DNA from: Lottia gigantea
Lineage: Eukaryota > Mollusca > Gastropoda > Lottiidae
Direction of reading: 5' to 3'
DNA length: 64,000 bases
Assembly: GCF_000327385.1 (NCBI RefSeq)
Contig: NW_008710284.1
Span: 1,728,765-1,792,764 of the forward strand
Position numbers and translations under genes: made by a program. The notes under the pieces are model-generated. The model searched no databases and was not told where the DNA came from. It saw only the letters and a list, made by a program, of their open reading frames with translations. Each line of letters opens with the position of its first letter. Position 1 is the stretch's first letter. This document shows, in pieces, positions 14,391 through 26,600 of this stretch.

Positions 14391-16013
14391 AATTGCAATT
14401 AATATGATTTTTGCACGTGTTCTTCATGATCACCACCCCCGGGTGATTTTTTAAAATTTCTCGTAACTCGCACGTGTATGGTATTAAGGGGTATTGGCTT
14501 GGGTCTTAATTTAAACAGAAAACACAGGTCGGGGACACGGAGTAATACCCATTCTTTGTATGGAAAATAGTCTGGTATTAACCCTTGCAGTCCCGGTAGG
14601 GGACAAGTACTTTTGAAATCAGTATATAGCAACAAACAGGTGGGGAAATCACACAAACAAATTGCGTAAGATGCTTTCTATTCAATAATTCAAATATCTC
14701 ATAATTGGGGTTAACTACATTAACCCTAAATTGGTTAGCTCTTTACCATATATAATCGTTACGATTTCTTTATTGAATTATCGAGATTGCAGGGGTTAAT
14801 TTAGGGAGTATTCTCTATAAGGGGGTTAATGGCGTTTAAAGAGTTAAAATTATATATGATATTGTGGTATAAGGAGGTTAAGGAGGAGATTTCATTTATT
14901 TAAAGAGATAGACGATATCTGCAGATTATCGCCTATGATTCATTTAATCGTAATCGAGATTAGTTGATCGGATTATTAGACTGTTTCCAGTTCGGTACTT
15001 TCCGGAGTTTTCCGTCATCGTTAGGATGTGGAACCCTTTTTTTGTTGAACAAAATCAATTCAATTTCAATCCAGCAATTTCCAACATATAGAAACTTATT
15101 TTGATGCATGTAAGACGCAATATTTGTGTGCGTTTATGTGTTATTTTGTAGCGTTATAATTTTCATTATAATATGCAGTGAAATGGTTTTAGCAATAGCA
15201 AGTTTTTCGTAAATAAGGGACCAGCACCCCTCCCCCTGAACCTCAAGGATATGGAAAAGTCTTAGTAAAAGGAGTATAGTACTTATTGCAGATACGTACG
15301 TCCATAGCGTGGAGGGTTTGGGTGTCTTCTTGGGTAAACTGAAGAAGGCAATTTTAGGGGTGCGTTTGCTCCCGACCCTCGGCCAGGGTGGTCAGTACCT
15401 TGTCGCCAGCTTGTCTGATACAGCTCATCAACTAGTAAAATATAATCATAACATTTATTTTACTAACGATAATTCTTTGTATGCTAATTATTTGATCATT
15501 ATTCAAGATTAGCCCCTGTGTGTTTCGAGACCCCGATTTTGATGCACTTTCGGCGTAGTCTCTTTTACAAGTCACTTTATTGTCTGATATAGTTTGGGTT
15601 TTTGATCGAAGCTACGACCAAGACAAACCAATGATTAGAAGTAGTAACCATCACGGCGCCAAGAATTCGATTACTATTCATGATCGATTATCGATTTGTG
15701 ATCGAAGATATATTTTAACCGGCGCCAAGAACGATCAAATTAAACTAAGTATTTGAAAATAAACAATGATTTTCCATTGTTTTTGAATCTTGAACTTATT
15801 GCTTTGGACTACAGGACAATACAAACGCAAATAAGTTATGATTTTTAATGATAGTTTTTAATTTCCGATTGTGATTGACTTAATGGATAAATGGTCCTTG
15901 GCAGCCACTCTGAAGCTGATCATCCTATGCTATCCACTTTTGCGAGGGGCTTCTTGGCTTCTTATACATAAAGGTCAAAACTAAGGACAATGAATTTATT
16001 AATGTAAGTATTA
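14391..16013. other. Intergenic stretch without recognised gene
   Basis: No gene is supported here. An 85-codon open frame on the minus strand at 14656-14399 has no splice signals or family resemblance. From 14,690 to 14,880 there are several GGGGTTAA/TTAACCC words in both orientations, and around 15,630-15,740 two copies of a GGCGCCAAGAA word. The polyadenylation signal of RCC1L is at the right edge (15995-16000). Confidence 0.45.
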
Positions 16014-19000
16014 TTAACAAAAGGATCTGCATAGAGTCACAGTATGATCTACTCCACAGTAAATAGACTTAGCTTCAGCTGGTAGAGCCACCTGAAAATA
16101 TCAAATACTATCATTAACATAGATACCATTTTGGGGAGTGCACATAGCTACGTTTGTAATTGTATATTATCACATCAACTGGTAGAATAGAATCAGTAAC
16201 TACAAAATTGTAGTTTAAAATTATTCTTTAACTGTTTCGGGTGCGTATTATACAAGTATGCGCATTATATTCGAAATTATATAGTATACAGCTTTAATGT
16301 TTTTGATTTGGACAGGCACCAGCCTACTTACCCTGAGAGGAAAGAATTGATTTTTACATTCTCCTAAACCAAGTGAACCATCTTTATCTTTACCCCAGGT
16401 ATAAACATCTCCTTTATCTATAATAAACAGGTCAAACTTTGATATGCATGTGCATTATACAATATAGGTCAATCTCCAAAATGCATGTGCATGAGACAAT
16501 ATAGGTCATTCTCATAAATGCATGTGCAGACTATAAAAGTACATCTGTAACTATGATAAATTTATATGCTCTTTATCTATTGGCACGTAAAATGGCGGTT
16601 TTGATAGGTATTAGGTAGTTGTGATAGGCATATGTCCAATTTCCCTGCACGTTTTGATAGGTACATGCCAGATTTCTAAGATGGTATTGCCTCAGCTTAC
16701 CTGTCAAAGCCACAAAATGGTTCAGACCACAGATAATGTTGGTAACTTTGATGTTTGGCAGCAGCTCACTTTCTCCAAACAATGCTTGGGGAATTTTAGT
16801 TGGCATTAAACTCATATCTACTTGTAATCCCTTTCCCAAGATTCCATAACCCCATACATATACTTCTCCATGCTCTATAATAGAGATAAATATAGTAACA
16901 TAGGATATCCCTTAGTCAGGTCAATATAGTAACATAGGTAATTCCTTTGTCAGACAGTTCCAAATATGGTTCAATAATGTAATTCCCTAGTAATCCAGAA
17001 AGATTTCATCTGATATCTTTTATAAGTGAATATATATATCTATATATATAGTATCATGGGATATCCCTTTGTCATATAAATATAGTAACATAGGATATCT
17101 CAATGTTTCTCCTATCAATCTTGATACCTACCATTTAACACAGCACAAATGGAACCCCCAGCAGCTACTTGGATAATTCTACCACAGTCTTTAGCTATGG
17201 GAAGATGTCTTGGTACATTGACTTGAGTTTCCTCGGTAACCATTGACAACTGATTATACTCGGAATTCCCCCATCCAAATACTTCTCCTTTTTCTAAAAA
17301 TAAAATATGAGCTAACTTAGAATGTCAGATTCAAAATTACCTTCAATGATTGACAGGCAAAACCATTATCATCATTTCTCTTTCAGTGATTACCTTCATA
17401 GAGCTACAGTCTAGAGTTCAAGGCAAATTTAAGAGTTCAAAGGTTAGGTCAAGGTTCAGGAAGGGAGATAAATCACTTACTGCTGACTGCTAGAACACAA
17501 TCCCCCTTCGATGCCACTGATACTATCTTTTCTTTCTGTATATCACCCTCTAACTTGAGTGGTGTCCCTTGATTATTATACATTCCTAGACCTACAAAGA
17601 ATTAAAGGTTATTGATCAAAAAGCAATAATGTCAAGGTCTCTGATTGGTTCTATTCGCTAATGTACAATCCAATCAAATCACTTTATTTACAAACTTCAT
17701 TGATACAAGAATGGTGGCTATTGCAGTCTAAGTATAAGATAAGTATTCATCTTACCTGTTTGTCCGTCTGCCCCCAGACCACAGCTATATACTTCTCCTG
17801 TCTTCGTTAAAAATAGGGTGTGGTCAGACCCACATTCAACCTGTAAAGGAGACAAATTATGTTGTGTTTGGTAGGCAGTGGATTAGCTTGCTCTGTAACT
17901 TGAAAGTGGAGGGTGCAATCCTGGCATTGGAGGGGCTGACATGGAAAAAAAGAGTCTTGTTGTAACTCAAGGTCAGAGAAATGCTAAAGATATTTTCTCA
18001 CCTTTACAATATTGTCTGGTAAATCTGTTAATACATTTACTCTCGAACTTTTACTGAAAAAAAGTGTCAAATTTAACATATATTTCTTGTAAATCATGCC
18101 TTGTTTTTTTTGTTGTGAGAGCCATGCAGTATTTAGATCCTTGCAGTCATGTTTTTTGTTAATTTTGATCGTTCAGTTTAGGAACCAAAAGTAATAGCTT
18201 ATTTATCATGGAAAAAAACGTGATATAGGCTTACCTGTAGACTTCATCTTGTACAATTCCTCGACCACACTGTCCATATGAATTGTTACCTAAACTGTAC
18301 ACTGAAATAACACACAAACATCAGTCAAATATCAGAACTTTAAAGGGATTGAACAGAGTATCTTAACCTATGTGTCTGGCCCATCTGCACGAACCACAAG
18401 CACCTGACCAATGAACCCCACCCAACCACTTCACTTACCTGTATTGTCCTGTGTAAGTATAACTGTATGAGCTCTACCACAAGCTATAGATTTAAATTGA
18501 GTCAACTCTGGTTCATTTAATGGTAGTGATATTGGTAATGGGGCAATAACATAGTCTAATAATCTTCCTGAAATGAATGAATGAATGAATGAATGAATGA
18601 ATGAATGAATGAATGAATGAATGAATGAATGACTGACTGACTGACTGACTGACTGAATGAATGAATGAATGAATGAATGAATGAATGAATGAATGAATGA
18701 ATGAATGAACATTTAAAGCATAATGCTGTCAACAGAAGCTATATTTATTCCTGATAACAAAGACTAGAAAATTAGAATGATACAAAAAGAGTTAAAGACA
18801 GTATAAGTGTTCCTGAGACACATATAGAGATTAGAAAACCTTTTGTGAATTTATTTTAAAAGCTACTGCTGTTTTCATACAGCTTCAAGTCTAGAACTTA
18901 CCAGAATTTTTAGGTTCTTCATGGAAACCTATCTGAGAGTCTGTGTTGATACCAGTAGCTAAGAGATAATGTTGTTTGGATTTTTTAACAGCAAATATTG

Positions 19001-20306
19001 AGAAACCATACCCACAAGCGATGTCGTAGATCTGTGGAAAAACATGTAGAGATAAGACAAGGTGGGTTGACTGGAATCATGAGTAAAGATGAATTATTTA
19101 ACCTCAGACCTCAGACTGCCGATCGAGATTAGAACCCACAGCCATCATTTGATCGACGTCATCGAGCAAATGACGTCATGTAAAGAACCAATGCTCTTAC
19201 TTTACTACCATAAACCCTTGATAAATATGCAGTTTCAAAAATGTCATTCTCGATTGAATCTCTACACGAAAAATGACCCAAATTTTTTACCTCAAAGTCA
19301 TATTCGTTCATATATTTCAGTCGTGTTGGATACGGAACTTTTAACTTGGGTTTTTGCAGTCTGTTGGGACGTAGAAATTGCTGAATACCTATAAAAGTTA
19401 AAATTTAGATAATGTACATAATATTATATTAATGTCACTTTCCTGTTTAAAGGGATCTTACATCCATTATATTATTTGTTTAAAGGGGCTAGATTAAAAC
19501 AATATTGACATATACCAAGACAAGCCTCTAACATGGATTATTCTGGACAAACATTGATTTGAAGGTTCAAATTTCCACAGTGAGCTGTGAAAACTATTAC
19601 TGATTAACTAAAATAATGCCAATTCTGAGACTATGGTACGATTGATGGCAAACTTGTCTCTATATATATTATAAGAATATGTAGGATGATGTATAAGAAG
19701 TGTACCTAAAGCTCCAGTAGCACTACAACCCCATAAATATACTCTCTGTGTCCGGACTGCATTAACTCCTACATATCGTATTACCTATAATAATATATTA
19801 CAAGTTTCTTATCAGTTGGTAGACAGTTCTAGACACCTGATACCACTTTTCACAATGAATTACTTATATGAACAGTTCATTGGCTGCTTCCAATGTTTCT
19901 CAAATATGTTTGGTTCGGATCATTAGTATGCCTACTTGGTTTTATGGTTTATTTATTAGAAGTAGCTTCATCATTCATTTGCAAGGGTAGTTTGTGTCTG
20001 TTGAGCAAAATGTGGATTCTATGAGGCTGGAGGCATCGTACAGTACCAAAAGAATTAAAACCTAGGGATAATGGCTGCACCCAAGGAAGACCAGTCCCTT
20101 TTTGGATATTGTTCTATCCAGACTATCATTAGCTTAGTTGATTAATATGACAATTGAATTCAATTGCTTACTGTCTCTTTGATTTTTTCTCTTTTTAAAG
20201 TTCTTTTCTTCCAGCCAGAGGCATATTCACGTCCGCTTATTCTCTCTGATAAACTCAGAAGTTTTCTTAACTGGGTCAGTGCACTAGTATACAATTTCAA
20301 CGACAT
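16014..20306 (-). CDS. RCC1L: RCC1-like mitochondrial beta-propeller protein (RCC1L / WBSCR16)
   Basis: Thirteen coding exons on the minus strand: 20306-20172, 19784-19706, 19388-19291, 19031-18902, 18567-18439, 18301-18235, 18053-18002, 17840-17756, 17591-17481, 17293-17132, 16874-16701, 16417-16332, 16091-16014. All phases agree and give 461 residues, close to human RCC1L (464). RCC1 repeats are plain: RVYLWGCSATGALG, SIACGRAHTVILTQ, YSLGNNSYGQCGRG, VECGSDHTLFLT, VYSCGLGADGQT, VFGWGNSEYNQL, VYVWGYGILGKG and a final CGVDHTVTL. The order and spacing match my memory of human RCC1L, including V.YVG near the N-terminus. The family acts at the inner mitochondrial membrane in mitoribosome assembly and fusion. 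The basic N-terminus (MSLKLYTSALTQLRKLL) could be a targeting peptide. AATAAA lies only 13 nt past the stop codon, so the 3' UTR must be very short. Confidence 0.96.
16440..16530. repeat. Intronic tandem repeat, ~48-bp unit, 3 copies (RCC1L)
   Basis: AAATGCATGTGCA is repeated three times, with ACAATATAGGTCA between copies, in the intron before exon 12. A similar GAATGCATGTGCATT word forms a two-copy repeat at 35.76-35.90 kb. Confidence 0.6.
18568..18712. repeat. Tetranucleotide microsatellite (AATG)n(ACTG)n(AATG)n in an RCC1L intron
   Basis: About 36 tetranucleotide units: AATG, then a short ACTG block, then AATG again. It begins directly at the acceptor side of RCC1L exon 5, so the intron's pyrimidine-rich 3' end, read on the minus strand, is built from (CATT)n. 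Length changes could affect splicing of this exon. Confidence 0.95.
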
Positions 20307-20905
20307 TTTGTATTAAGGCATTAAATTATACAATCTTAATTATTTAGTAGGGAGTCGGCGGTTTTGATATATTCGGTAGTAAAAAGTCACAATAATAACA
20401 TTGACGGCATCAAGTACGAATGTCCACTTCAAGCTAATTTTTAGAAGTAATAATGTGTTTCATTCTAGCTGAGGTTAATACGTGAGGTACAACCGGAAAA
20501 ATCTAACAGTGTCTTGAAAGGGGATTCATGTATGTGCATTCAAGGTCATATTTTATCAGATTTGTGTGTGATGTTTACAGAAATTTAATTCTTCATGGGC
20601 GCAGCCATATTTGTTTATTTTACCCTTTATCTTGAACGCTTTTCAAATATTTTTTGAATTAAAGCGAATTTTTAAGATTGATTTGTTTAAATCGATTTAG
20701 ACTCCCTTAACCTTGTGTTTCCTAACAAAATAAATTTGAATTTGAATATAAAACTTGCAAATATTGAGATATTTCTTAAAAATTATTTTGCCGTACCTCT
20801 GTGATCACTGGTAAATTTAAGATTCGTGCGCAAAATTCTCTTTCCGGTTAAAATTTCTATTTCTCACAGTTTTGCAACTTTAAAGATCTATTTGAAAAAT
20901 TGGTA
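20307..20905. promoter_or_regulatory. Divergent promoter region between RCC1L and ZNF706
   Basis: RCC1L starts leftward at 20306 and the non-coding first exon of ZNF706 ends at a GTAAGT donor near 20902, so both promoters must lie in this ~600-bp interval. I see no TATA box in a convincing place for either gene, which is common for housekeeping pairs. Confidence 0.5.
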
Positions 20906-21327
20906 AGTAAATCATTTTTGTATGGTTCCAACTTTCTCTTGGATATGTAGTTAATGACCTAGGGTTTTGGCAATCTAGGAATTCTCACCAGCAGTTCCTG
21001 CAAGTTCTGTGAAAGTTTCTATCAGGGGATGAAGCCATGCAATCATTGAGATCGGTTGTTCATTTGTTGTCAACAAATAATGAACGCAACATGTTCAAGA
21101 GATGAGAAGGATCGATGACGTCTATCGACGTTGGCCTATTGCTCTAATCAGACTGTAGAGAAAGGGAACTTCCTGGGAAGTCTAAATTTATTATGATGGC
21201 CCTACACTCTTAGTTTTCCCTTTACATTTTTCAAGAAAGAAAATTTTGAAGTTCTAGCCCGACTATTACTAATGCAGGGGCTATTTTATCTTTAATTATC
21301 GTTTACTTTTGTTTATAGAAAATCATC

Positions 21328-21840
21328 ATGGCGCGTGGCCAACAAAAGATCCAATCACAACAGAAAAATGCTGAAAAATTAGCAAAATCGAAAAAAGGAA
21401 CGAGTCAAAAAAAAGCTGCTCAAAATGCTTTGGTTCATACATGTACAGTTTGTAAGGTAATGATTTAGTGGTTATGATCTTGTATAATGTCTTATAAGAG
21501 ATACTCTCTTACAAGTCTAGGTTAATAAGAATTTACTTAACTTCTGGAGAGATTTACAAGATAAACCAATAATAGGAAAATGCAAAGTGATTGCTTCAGG
21601 CTAGTATATTGTAAGCTTGTCTTAGCTAGTCCAACAGATATTTTTCATGATAACATTAATGTTGAAGAAAATGATGCTCAGGGCAAATTTACCTATTTTA
21701 TGAGCTTATAATTTATTTGATTGTCACTTTATTTTATTTCTATAATTCAGTCTCAAATGCCAGATCCCAAGACATACAAACAACATTTTGAAAGTAAACA
21801 TCCTAAAAATGATCTTCCAGATTGCTTAAAGGAAGTGTGA
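21328..21840 (+). CDS. ZNF706: ZNF706-like small C2H2 zinc-finger protein
   Basis: Two coding exons, 21328-21456 and 21751-21840, give 72 residues; human ZNF706 has 76. The N-terminus MARGQQKIQSQQKNA is a perfect family signature and belongs to the SERF-like 4F5 segment. The single C2H2 finger is CTVCK/SQMPDPKTYKQHF...H, with the intron placed directly after the CxxC pair. A non-coding first exon ends at a GTAAGT near 20902, and the coding exon opens at an acceptor 9 nt before the ATG. The protein is a small, abundant, widely conserved nuclear/cytosolic factor linked to translation control and differentiation in vertebrates. It is divergent with RCC1L. Confidence 0.97.
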
Positions 21841-22311
21841 CAGGTAAATTAAGCATTTCTATATCTTTCCTTTAAAGGGATTGTAAAGAAGTTTTCTAAA
21901 TTTTCAATAAGACGTCTGTGGTTCCTGCATTTCCACTAAAACTAAAAAAACAAACAAAATTTGCAAATCGATGCTATCAGTGTCCCCAAAACACAACTTT
22001 TTACCATCCCTTGAAGAGGTCCATATTCTCACAATTTGAAGAAAATCAAAACAATTTTTTTTTTAATATTTTTTTCAGATAAAGAAAATATGTGATGACA
22101 ATGTAAAAAGAATTTGTATTTTTGTGTTAATATCTCAGTATCTGGACAGACTAATTCAGGTTTCTAAGGAAGTGACATCATCATTGACACTATTGTTCCA
22201 TTTTTATTGGTTTTCAACGTTAACAAATTACACCCATTTTTTCTCCATTTCCTGTCTAATTACTTATTCTAGTTGACATCATTTAAATTGATGTATAATT
22301 TTGGAATTAAA
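21841..22311 (+). other. ZNF706 3' UTR, possibly with a spliced MITE-bearing intron
   Basis: Directly after the stop codon is CAG/GTAAAT, a possible donor, and TTTTTTCAG near 22078 is a possible acceptor, so a 3'-UTR intron is plausible. That interval contains a family B MITE at 21872-22021. ATTAAA at 22306 is the likely poly(A) signal. Confidence 0.45.
21872..22021. mobile_element. MITE family B copy
   Basis: It starts AAAGGGATTGTAAAGAAG and ends with the inverted CATCCCTTGAAGAGG. Inside are GACGTCTGTGGTTCCTGCA and GATGCTATCAGTGTCCCC, the same words in mirrored order as in the other copies. It is short, non-autonomous and has no open frame. Confidence 0.7.
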
Positions 22312-22460
22312 CGTTATTTCATTTATATCGTGTGATTTTTTGCGATGTTGGATTTCAATTTATCATTTATTAGTCTTCACATAGTCTGGAACGGCCAATC
22401 ATATGACTGATTTAGTGATACATGGATTCAGGCTACACTTATATACATATTTGCTATATA

Positions 22461-22904
22461 TTAAAAGGATTGTAAAGAGGTTTTTTAGTCTTTGTATTGA
22501 GTATACTTTGTAGATTCCATTTAAAGAGACTGTTCCACCATTTTGGGGGGGTCGAATTTAATCTTGAATATATGTAAATAGTCTTCAGAAGTACTAGAAA
22601 TGTACGAAAATCGTATAATTCCTTTAAAAATACTTCAAACTAGGAATTTTACTCATTATTTCTATATATGTTTTTTCTATATATCACAGAATATCTTAAA
22701 ATTGGCGAGTGGTCAAAAAAATTTGCATGTGTCCCTTTAAACCAATCTGCATTTCATTTTAAATTCAGTCTAAGATCAGTCATTAATGCCCCCATTTTGG
22801 GATCCATAGTTGTCAAACAGGATATTAGAATGATGTAAATAGAAGCTATAAGTCTCCCTTATACTCGAACAAAGACCAGAAAAACCTCTTTAAAATCCCT
22901 TTAA
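22461..22904. mobile_element. MITE family B, longer copy with both inverted ends
   Basis: The left end AAAAGGATTGTAAAGAGGTT and right end AACCTCTTTAAAATCCCTTT are inverted repeats. The interior holds AAAGAGACTGTTCCACCATT and other sequence not seen in the short copies, so this may be a composite or a nested insertion. It lies between ZNF706 and the macro/Deltex gene. Confidence 0.65.
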
Positions 22905-23625
22905 AGCTGAAATGAACTATATGTGATATTATTTTTAAGAATTTTTAACATAACAGATGTTAAATTCACACTAGCATATAATATATCATAGAAAGCTAAC
23001 AAATAGATATAGTTCATCCAATTAAAAATAATATAATGTTATATTTAATAACAAAGAGAAAGAACTTTCCATCAGAACACCCTTAGTTCATTGCCTCGAG
23101 TCTTTCCTTGACGGACAAGAGCTTGATACACATGATACCACAGTGAAACCATTAAACTAAAATGTAATATTTACTTTGAACAATCACTCTTCTATAAACT
23201 AGTTACATAATTGGTGGTTTTTTTTTTGATAAACTGTAATTTGTCACATGACAATATGGTAAACAGGTGAAACAAATCAAAGCAATCTTAGATTTTTGGC
23301 AAATAAAAAAACCAATCTTTTAAATCAATGAAGTTTGTATTAAAAGAAATAATTATAATGAATTTAACTTTTGTCTCAATAGCATTACTAAGTAATTTAT
23401 GTAAAATATATGCCAGAATACACAAAATCAATTTCAATTCTTAACTGTTATATGGGGGTTGGCGATAGAATTGCTCTGACCCCCCATGAAACTATTGGAA
23501 TCCCAACCCGACAGTTGCAACCCCCCACCCCCCTCCCCCTCTTCATTTAGTCTGCCCCATATTTGTATCCCCAGTTCTGCTACTGTCGCTGTTCCTTGAA
23601 TCACTCTACATTTTCCAGAATACAT
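22905..23625. other. Intergenic/3' UTR stretch, nothing recognised
   Basis: Sequence between the MITE and the stop codon of the macro/Deltex gene; part must be that gene's 3' UTR. An AATAAA on the minus strand overlaps the stop codon itself (23630-23625). A C-rich run lies at 23519-23540. Confidence 0.4.
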
Positions 23626-26600
23626 TTATTTTACAGTTATACTCTCATCTCCATCTTTAACACCATCAATATCAGCAAGCGTCACTCCTTTACTTGCCAG
23701 CTCTTCTTTGATTCTCGATAGATACGTGGCATCTGGATATCCAAAACTACAAAATATACGCACGTGATCATCTTGGAATACAACTACAACAAGAAGTGAG
23801 CAAAAAAAAATTGTGCACATCCAGGTGCTGTGTGTTTTGAGGTTGTTACATGAACATCACATAACTTTTCTAAAAAAAAATTCAAGAGTTAATATTAGTC
23901 AAGAATTTGCGAAGGAGCATTGGCATCTATAGCCTGGAAATTGGTATCTGGTCCGTCGTTTTAACAGAATTCAATCTCTACTTACTTAGTAGGACCTCCA
24001 TTCATAGATGTTTTATGATGAATATCATTCCAAGTGACTACATTTTCTTGACCAGTAGTTGTAGACCGACCTATGGTAAAAGTCAAACGTCGTCTGAAGG
24101 CCACTTTCAACATCTTGCAGACTTCGATACCTTCAGGATTGGCTGGTAAATAAGCAACACGAGATGTTCCTTTGAACCTTACACCAGCGTTGGGATGCTT
24201 AGACTGAAAAATCAAAATAAAAGGGTTGTAATCATCAAATCTGTATCTTGATCATCTGTTAAAGGACCTGCTTTTTGCTTCCTGTAGCTCTTTTCAAAAC
24301 GAAATTCTAACGTTTGGTTTATCTCCAATTAAATAAATCGATTCAAACAAAGGGACCAAAAAACTAATAAAAGTAATATATGCCTGCTCTAGGGTAGGTT
24401 TATCTGGATTGTTACTCCAGCTTGCTTGAAGGACATAGGCCTATTGGAAGACCATGTTTAAGAAACCCTAATATCACTCTACAACTAACTTTGTTCCACG
24501 AGTCCATAGTTATTTTGGTATGATATGAAATTCACCTACCCCTTGTATACCGGAATTAAAATCATAATTTATACAATAAGAACCAAATCTTTTATATCCT
24601 TCTATATTCAATGATGATTTATGAACATTCATTGTTCCAGCAGGCATGTTACCAATGGTTACTCCATAAACAGTACCACAGGACGGACAAACTGGTTTGT
24701 GCAGCTTAAAAGATTTGTCAATGCATTTTCGACAGAAAACATGCCCACATTTATCCAGTTTCTTTAGATCAGTGATGTCATCCATACAAATGGCACATAT
24801 TTCAGTCTTTTCGGCATCTTTTTGTGGCTGATGAACCTCTCTCGACCTATTCTCTTTTTCGTCATTAACTTTACTTTCTTGCAGTTCCCTGTTGCTATGG
24901 TTATCCAGTCGTGAATCTCTATAGTTACTGTCACTTCCACTCAAACGTCCATTGCTATGGTTATCCACTCTTGTATCTCTATGGTTACCATTACTTCCAT
25001 TCCTACCTCTGTTGCTATGGTCATCAGAAGAATCTTGACCTAATTCACTTCCTGTTGGGTCCATAGCATCATCATCATAATATTGTTCCTCTTCACAGTT
25101 TGGATCACTGCAGCCTTTGGATGCACATTTTGCACAAAATGTGTGTCCACAACTGAGCTGAACTGGACTGTTGTTTGCCAAGTTTGAATCACATCTGTAG
25201 CAAGTTATCAATGCAGTTTTTGTTATTACTTCTCTAGGGTTTAGTTCACTTGAGTCTCTGTAACTAGGATCATCTCCATGGGATTCCTTGCTTGCACTTT
25301 GACCTCTGTAACTAGGATCATCTCCATGGGATTCCTTGCTTGCACTTTGACCTCTGTAACTAGGATCATCTCCATGGGATTCTTTGCTTGAACTTTGACC
25401 TCCGTAACTAGGATCCTCTCCATGGGATTCCTTGCTTGAACTTTGACCTCTGTAACTAGGATCATCTCCATGGGATTCCTTGCTTGCACTTTGACCTCTG
25501 TAACTAGGATCATCTCCATGGGATTCCTTGCTTGCACTTTGACCTCTGTAACTAGGATCATCTCCATGGGATTCTTTGCTTGAACTTTGACCTCCGTAAC
25601 TAGGATCCTCTCCATGGGATTCATTGCTTGAACTTTGACCTCCGTAGCTAGGATCCTCTCCATGGGATTCTTTGCTTGAACTTTGACCTCCGTAACCAGG
25701 GTCCTCTCCAAAGGATTCTTTGCTTGAACTTTGACCTCTGTCATCTTCATGGTCTTTTTTACAGGACGAACCATTACAACCTTTGGGTAAACATTTTGCA
25801 CAGAGTGTGCAGCCACAAGCTGAGTTAACTGAACTTTTGTTTGCCAAACTTGAATCACATCTATTGCATTTTTCCTCTAAAGGGGTATCTCTGCCTTCTC
25901 TATGGGTTCCTTTTAGCCTTTTTTCTCCGTCATCTTCATAGTATTTTTTACAGGACAAACCATTACAACCTTTGGGTAAACATTTTGCACAGAGAGTGCA
26001 GCCACAAGCTGAGTTAACTGAACTTTTGTTTGCCAAACTTGAATCACATCCATCGCATTTTTCCTCTACAGGGGTGTCTCTGCCTTCTCCATGGGTTGGT
26101 TCCCTTGAACTTTGAACTCTGTCGTCAGGTTCACTGGTTTCAACTTTACTAAATTGATAATCCAAATTGCTTTTACAGTGTTGTTTCTCTGAAGAGTGAA
26201 CTGGATCTTCTCCATGGGTTTTTTCCCTTGAACTTTGAACTCTGTTAACACGTTCACTGATATTTTCCTCTTCTTTGTTATATCTTTCAACTTTACTAAA
26301 TTGATAACCAAGATTGCTTTTACAGTGTTGTTTCTCTGAAGAGTGGGTAAGGTCTTCTCCATGGGTTTTTTCCCTTGAACTTTGAACTCTGTTAACACGT
26401 TCACTGATATTTTCCTCTTCTTTGTTATATCTTTCAACTTTACTAAATTGATAACCAAGATTGCTTTTACAGTGTTGTTTCTCTGAAGAGTGGGTAAGGT
26501 CTTCTCCATGGGTTTTTTCCCTTGAACTTTGAACTCTGTTAACAGGTTCACTGCTATTTTCCTCTCTTTTGTTATATTTTTCAGCTATGCATTGTTGACA

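Noticed and set aside
14399-14656. 85-codon minus-strand frame at 14.4-14.66 kb
   Set aside because: No recognisable domain, no splice signals that join it to another exon, and low-complexity neighbours.
18431-18712. Frame encoding (SFIH)n fused to an RCC1 repeat
   Set aside because: The RCC1 part is RCC1L exon 5; the rest is read-through into the intron microsatellite.
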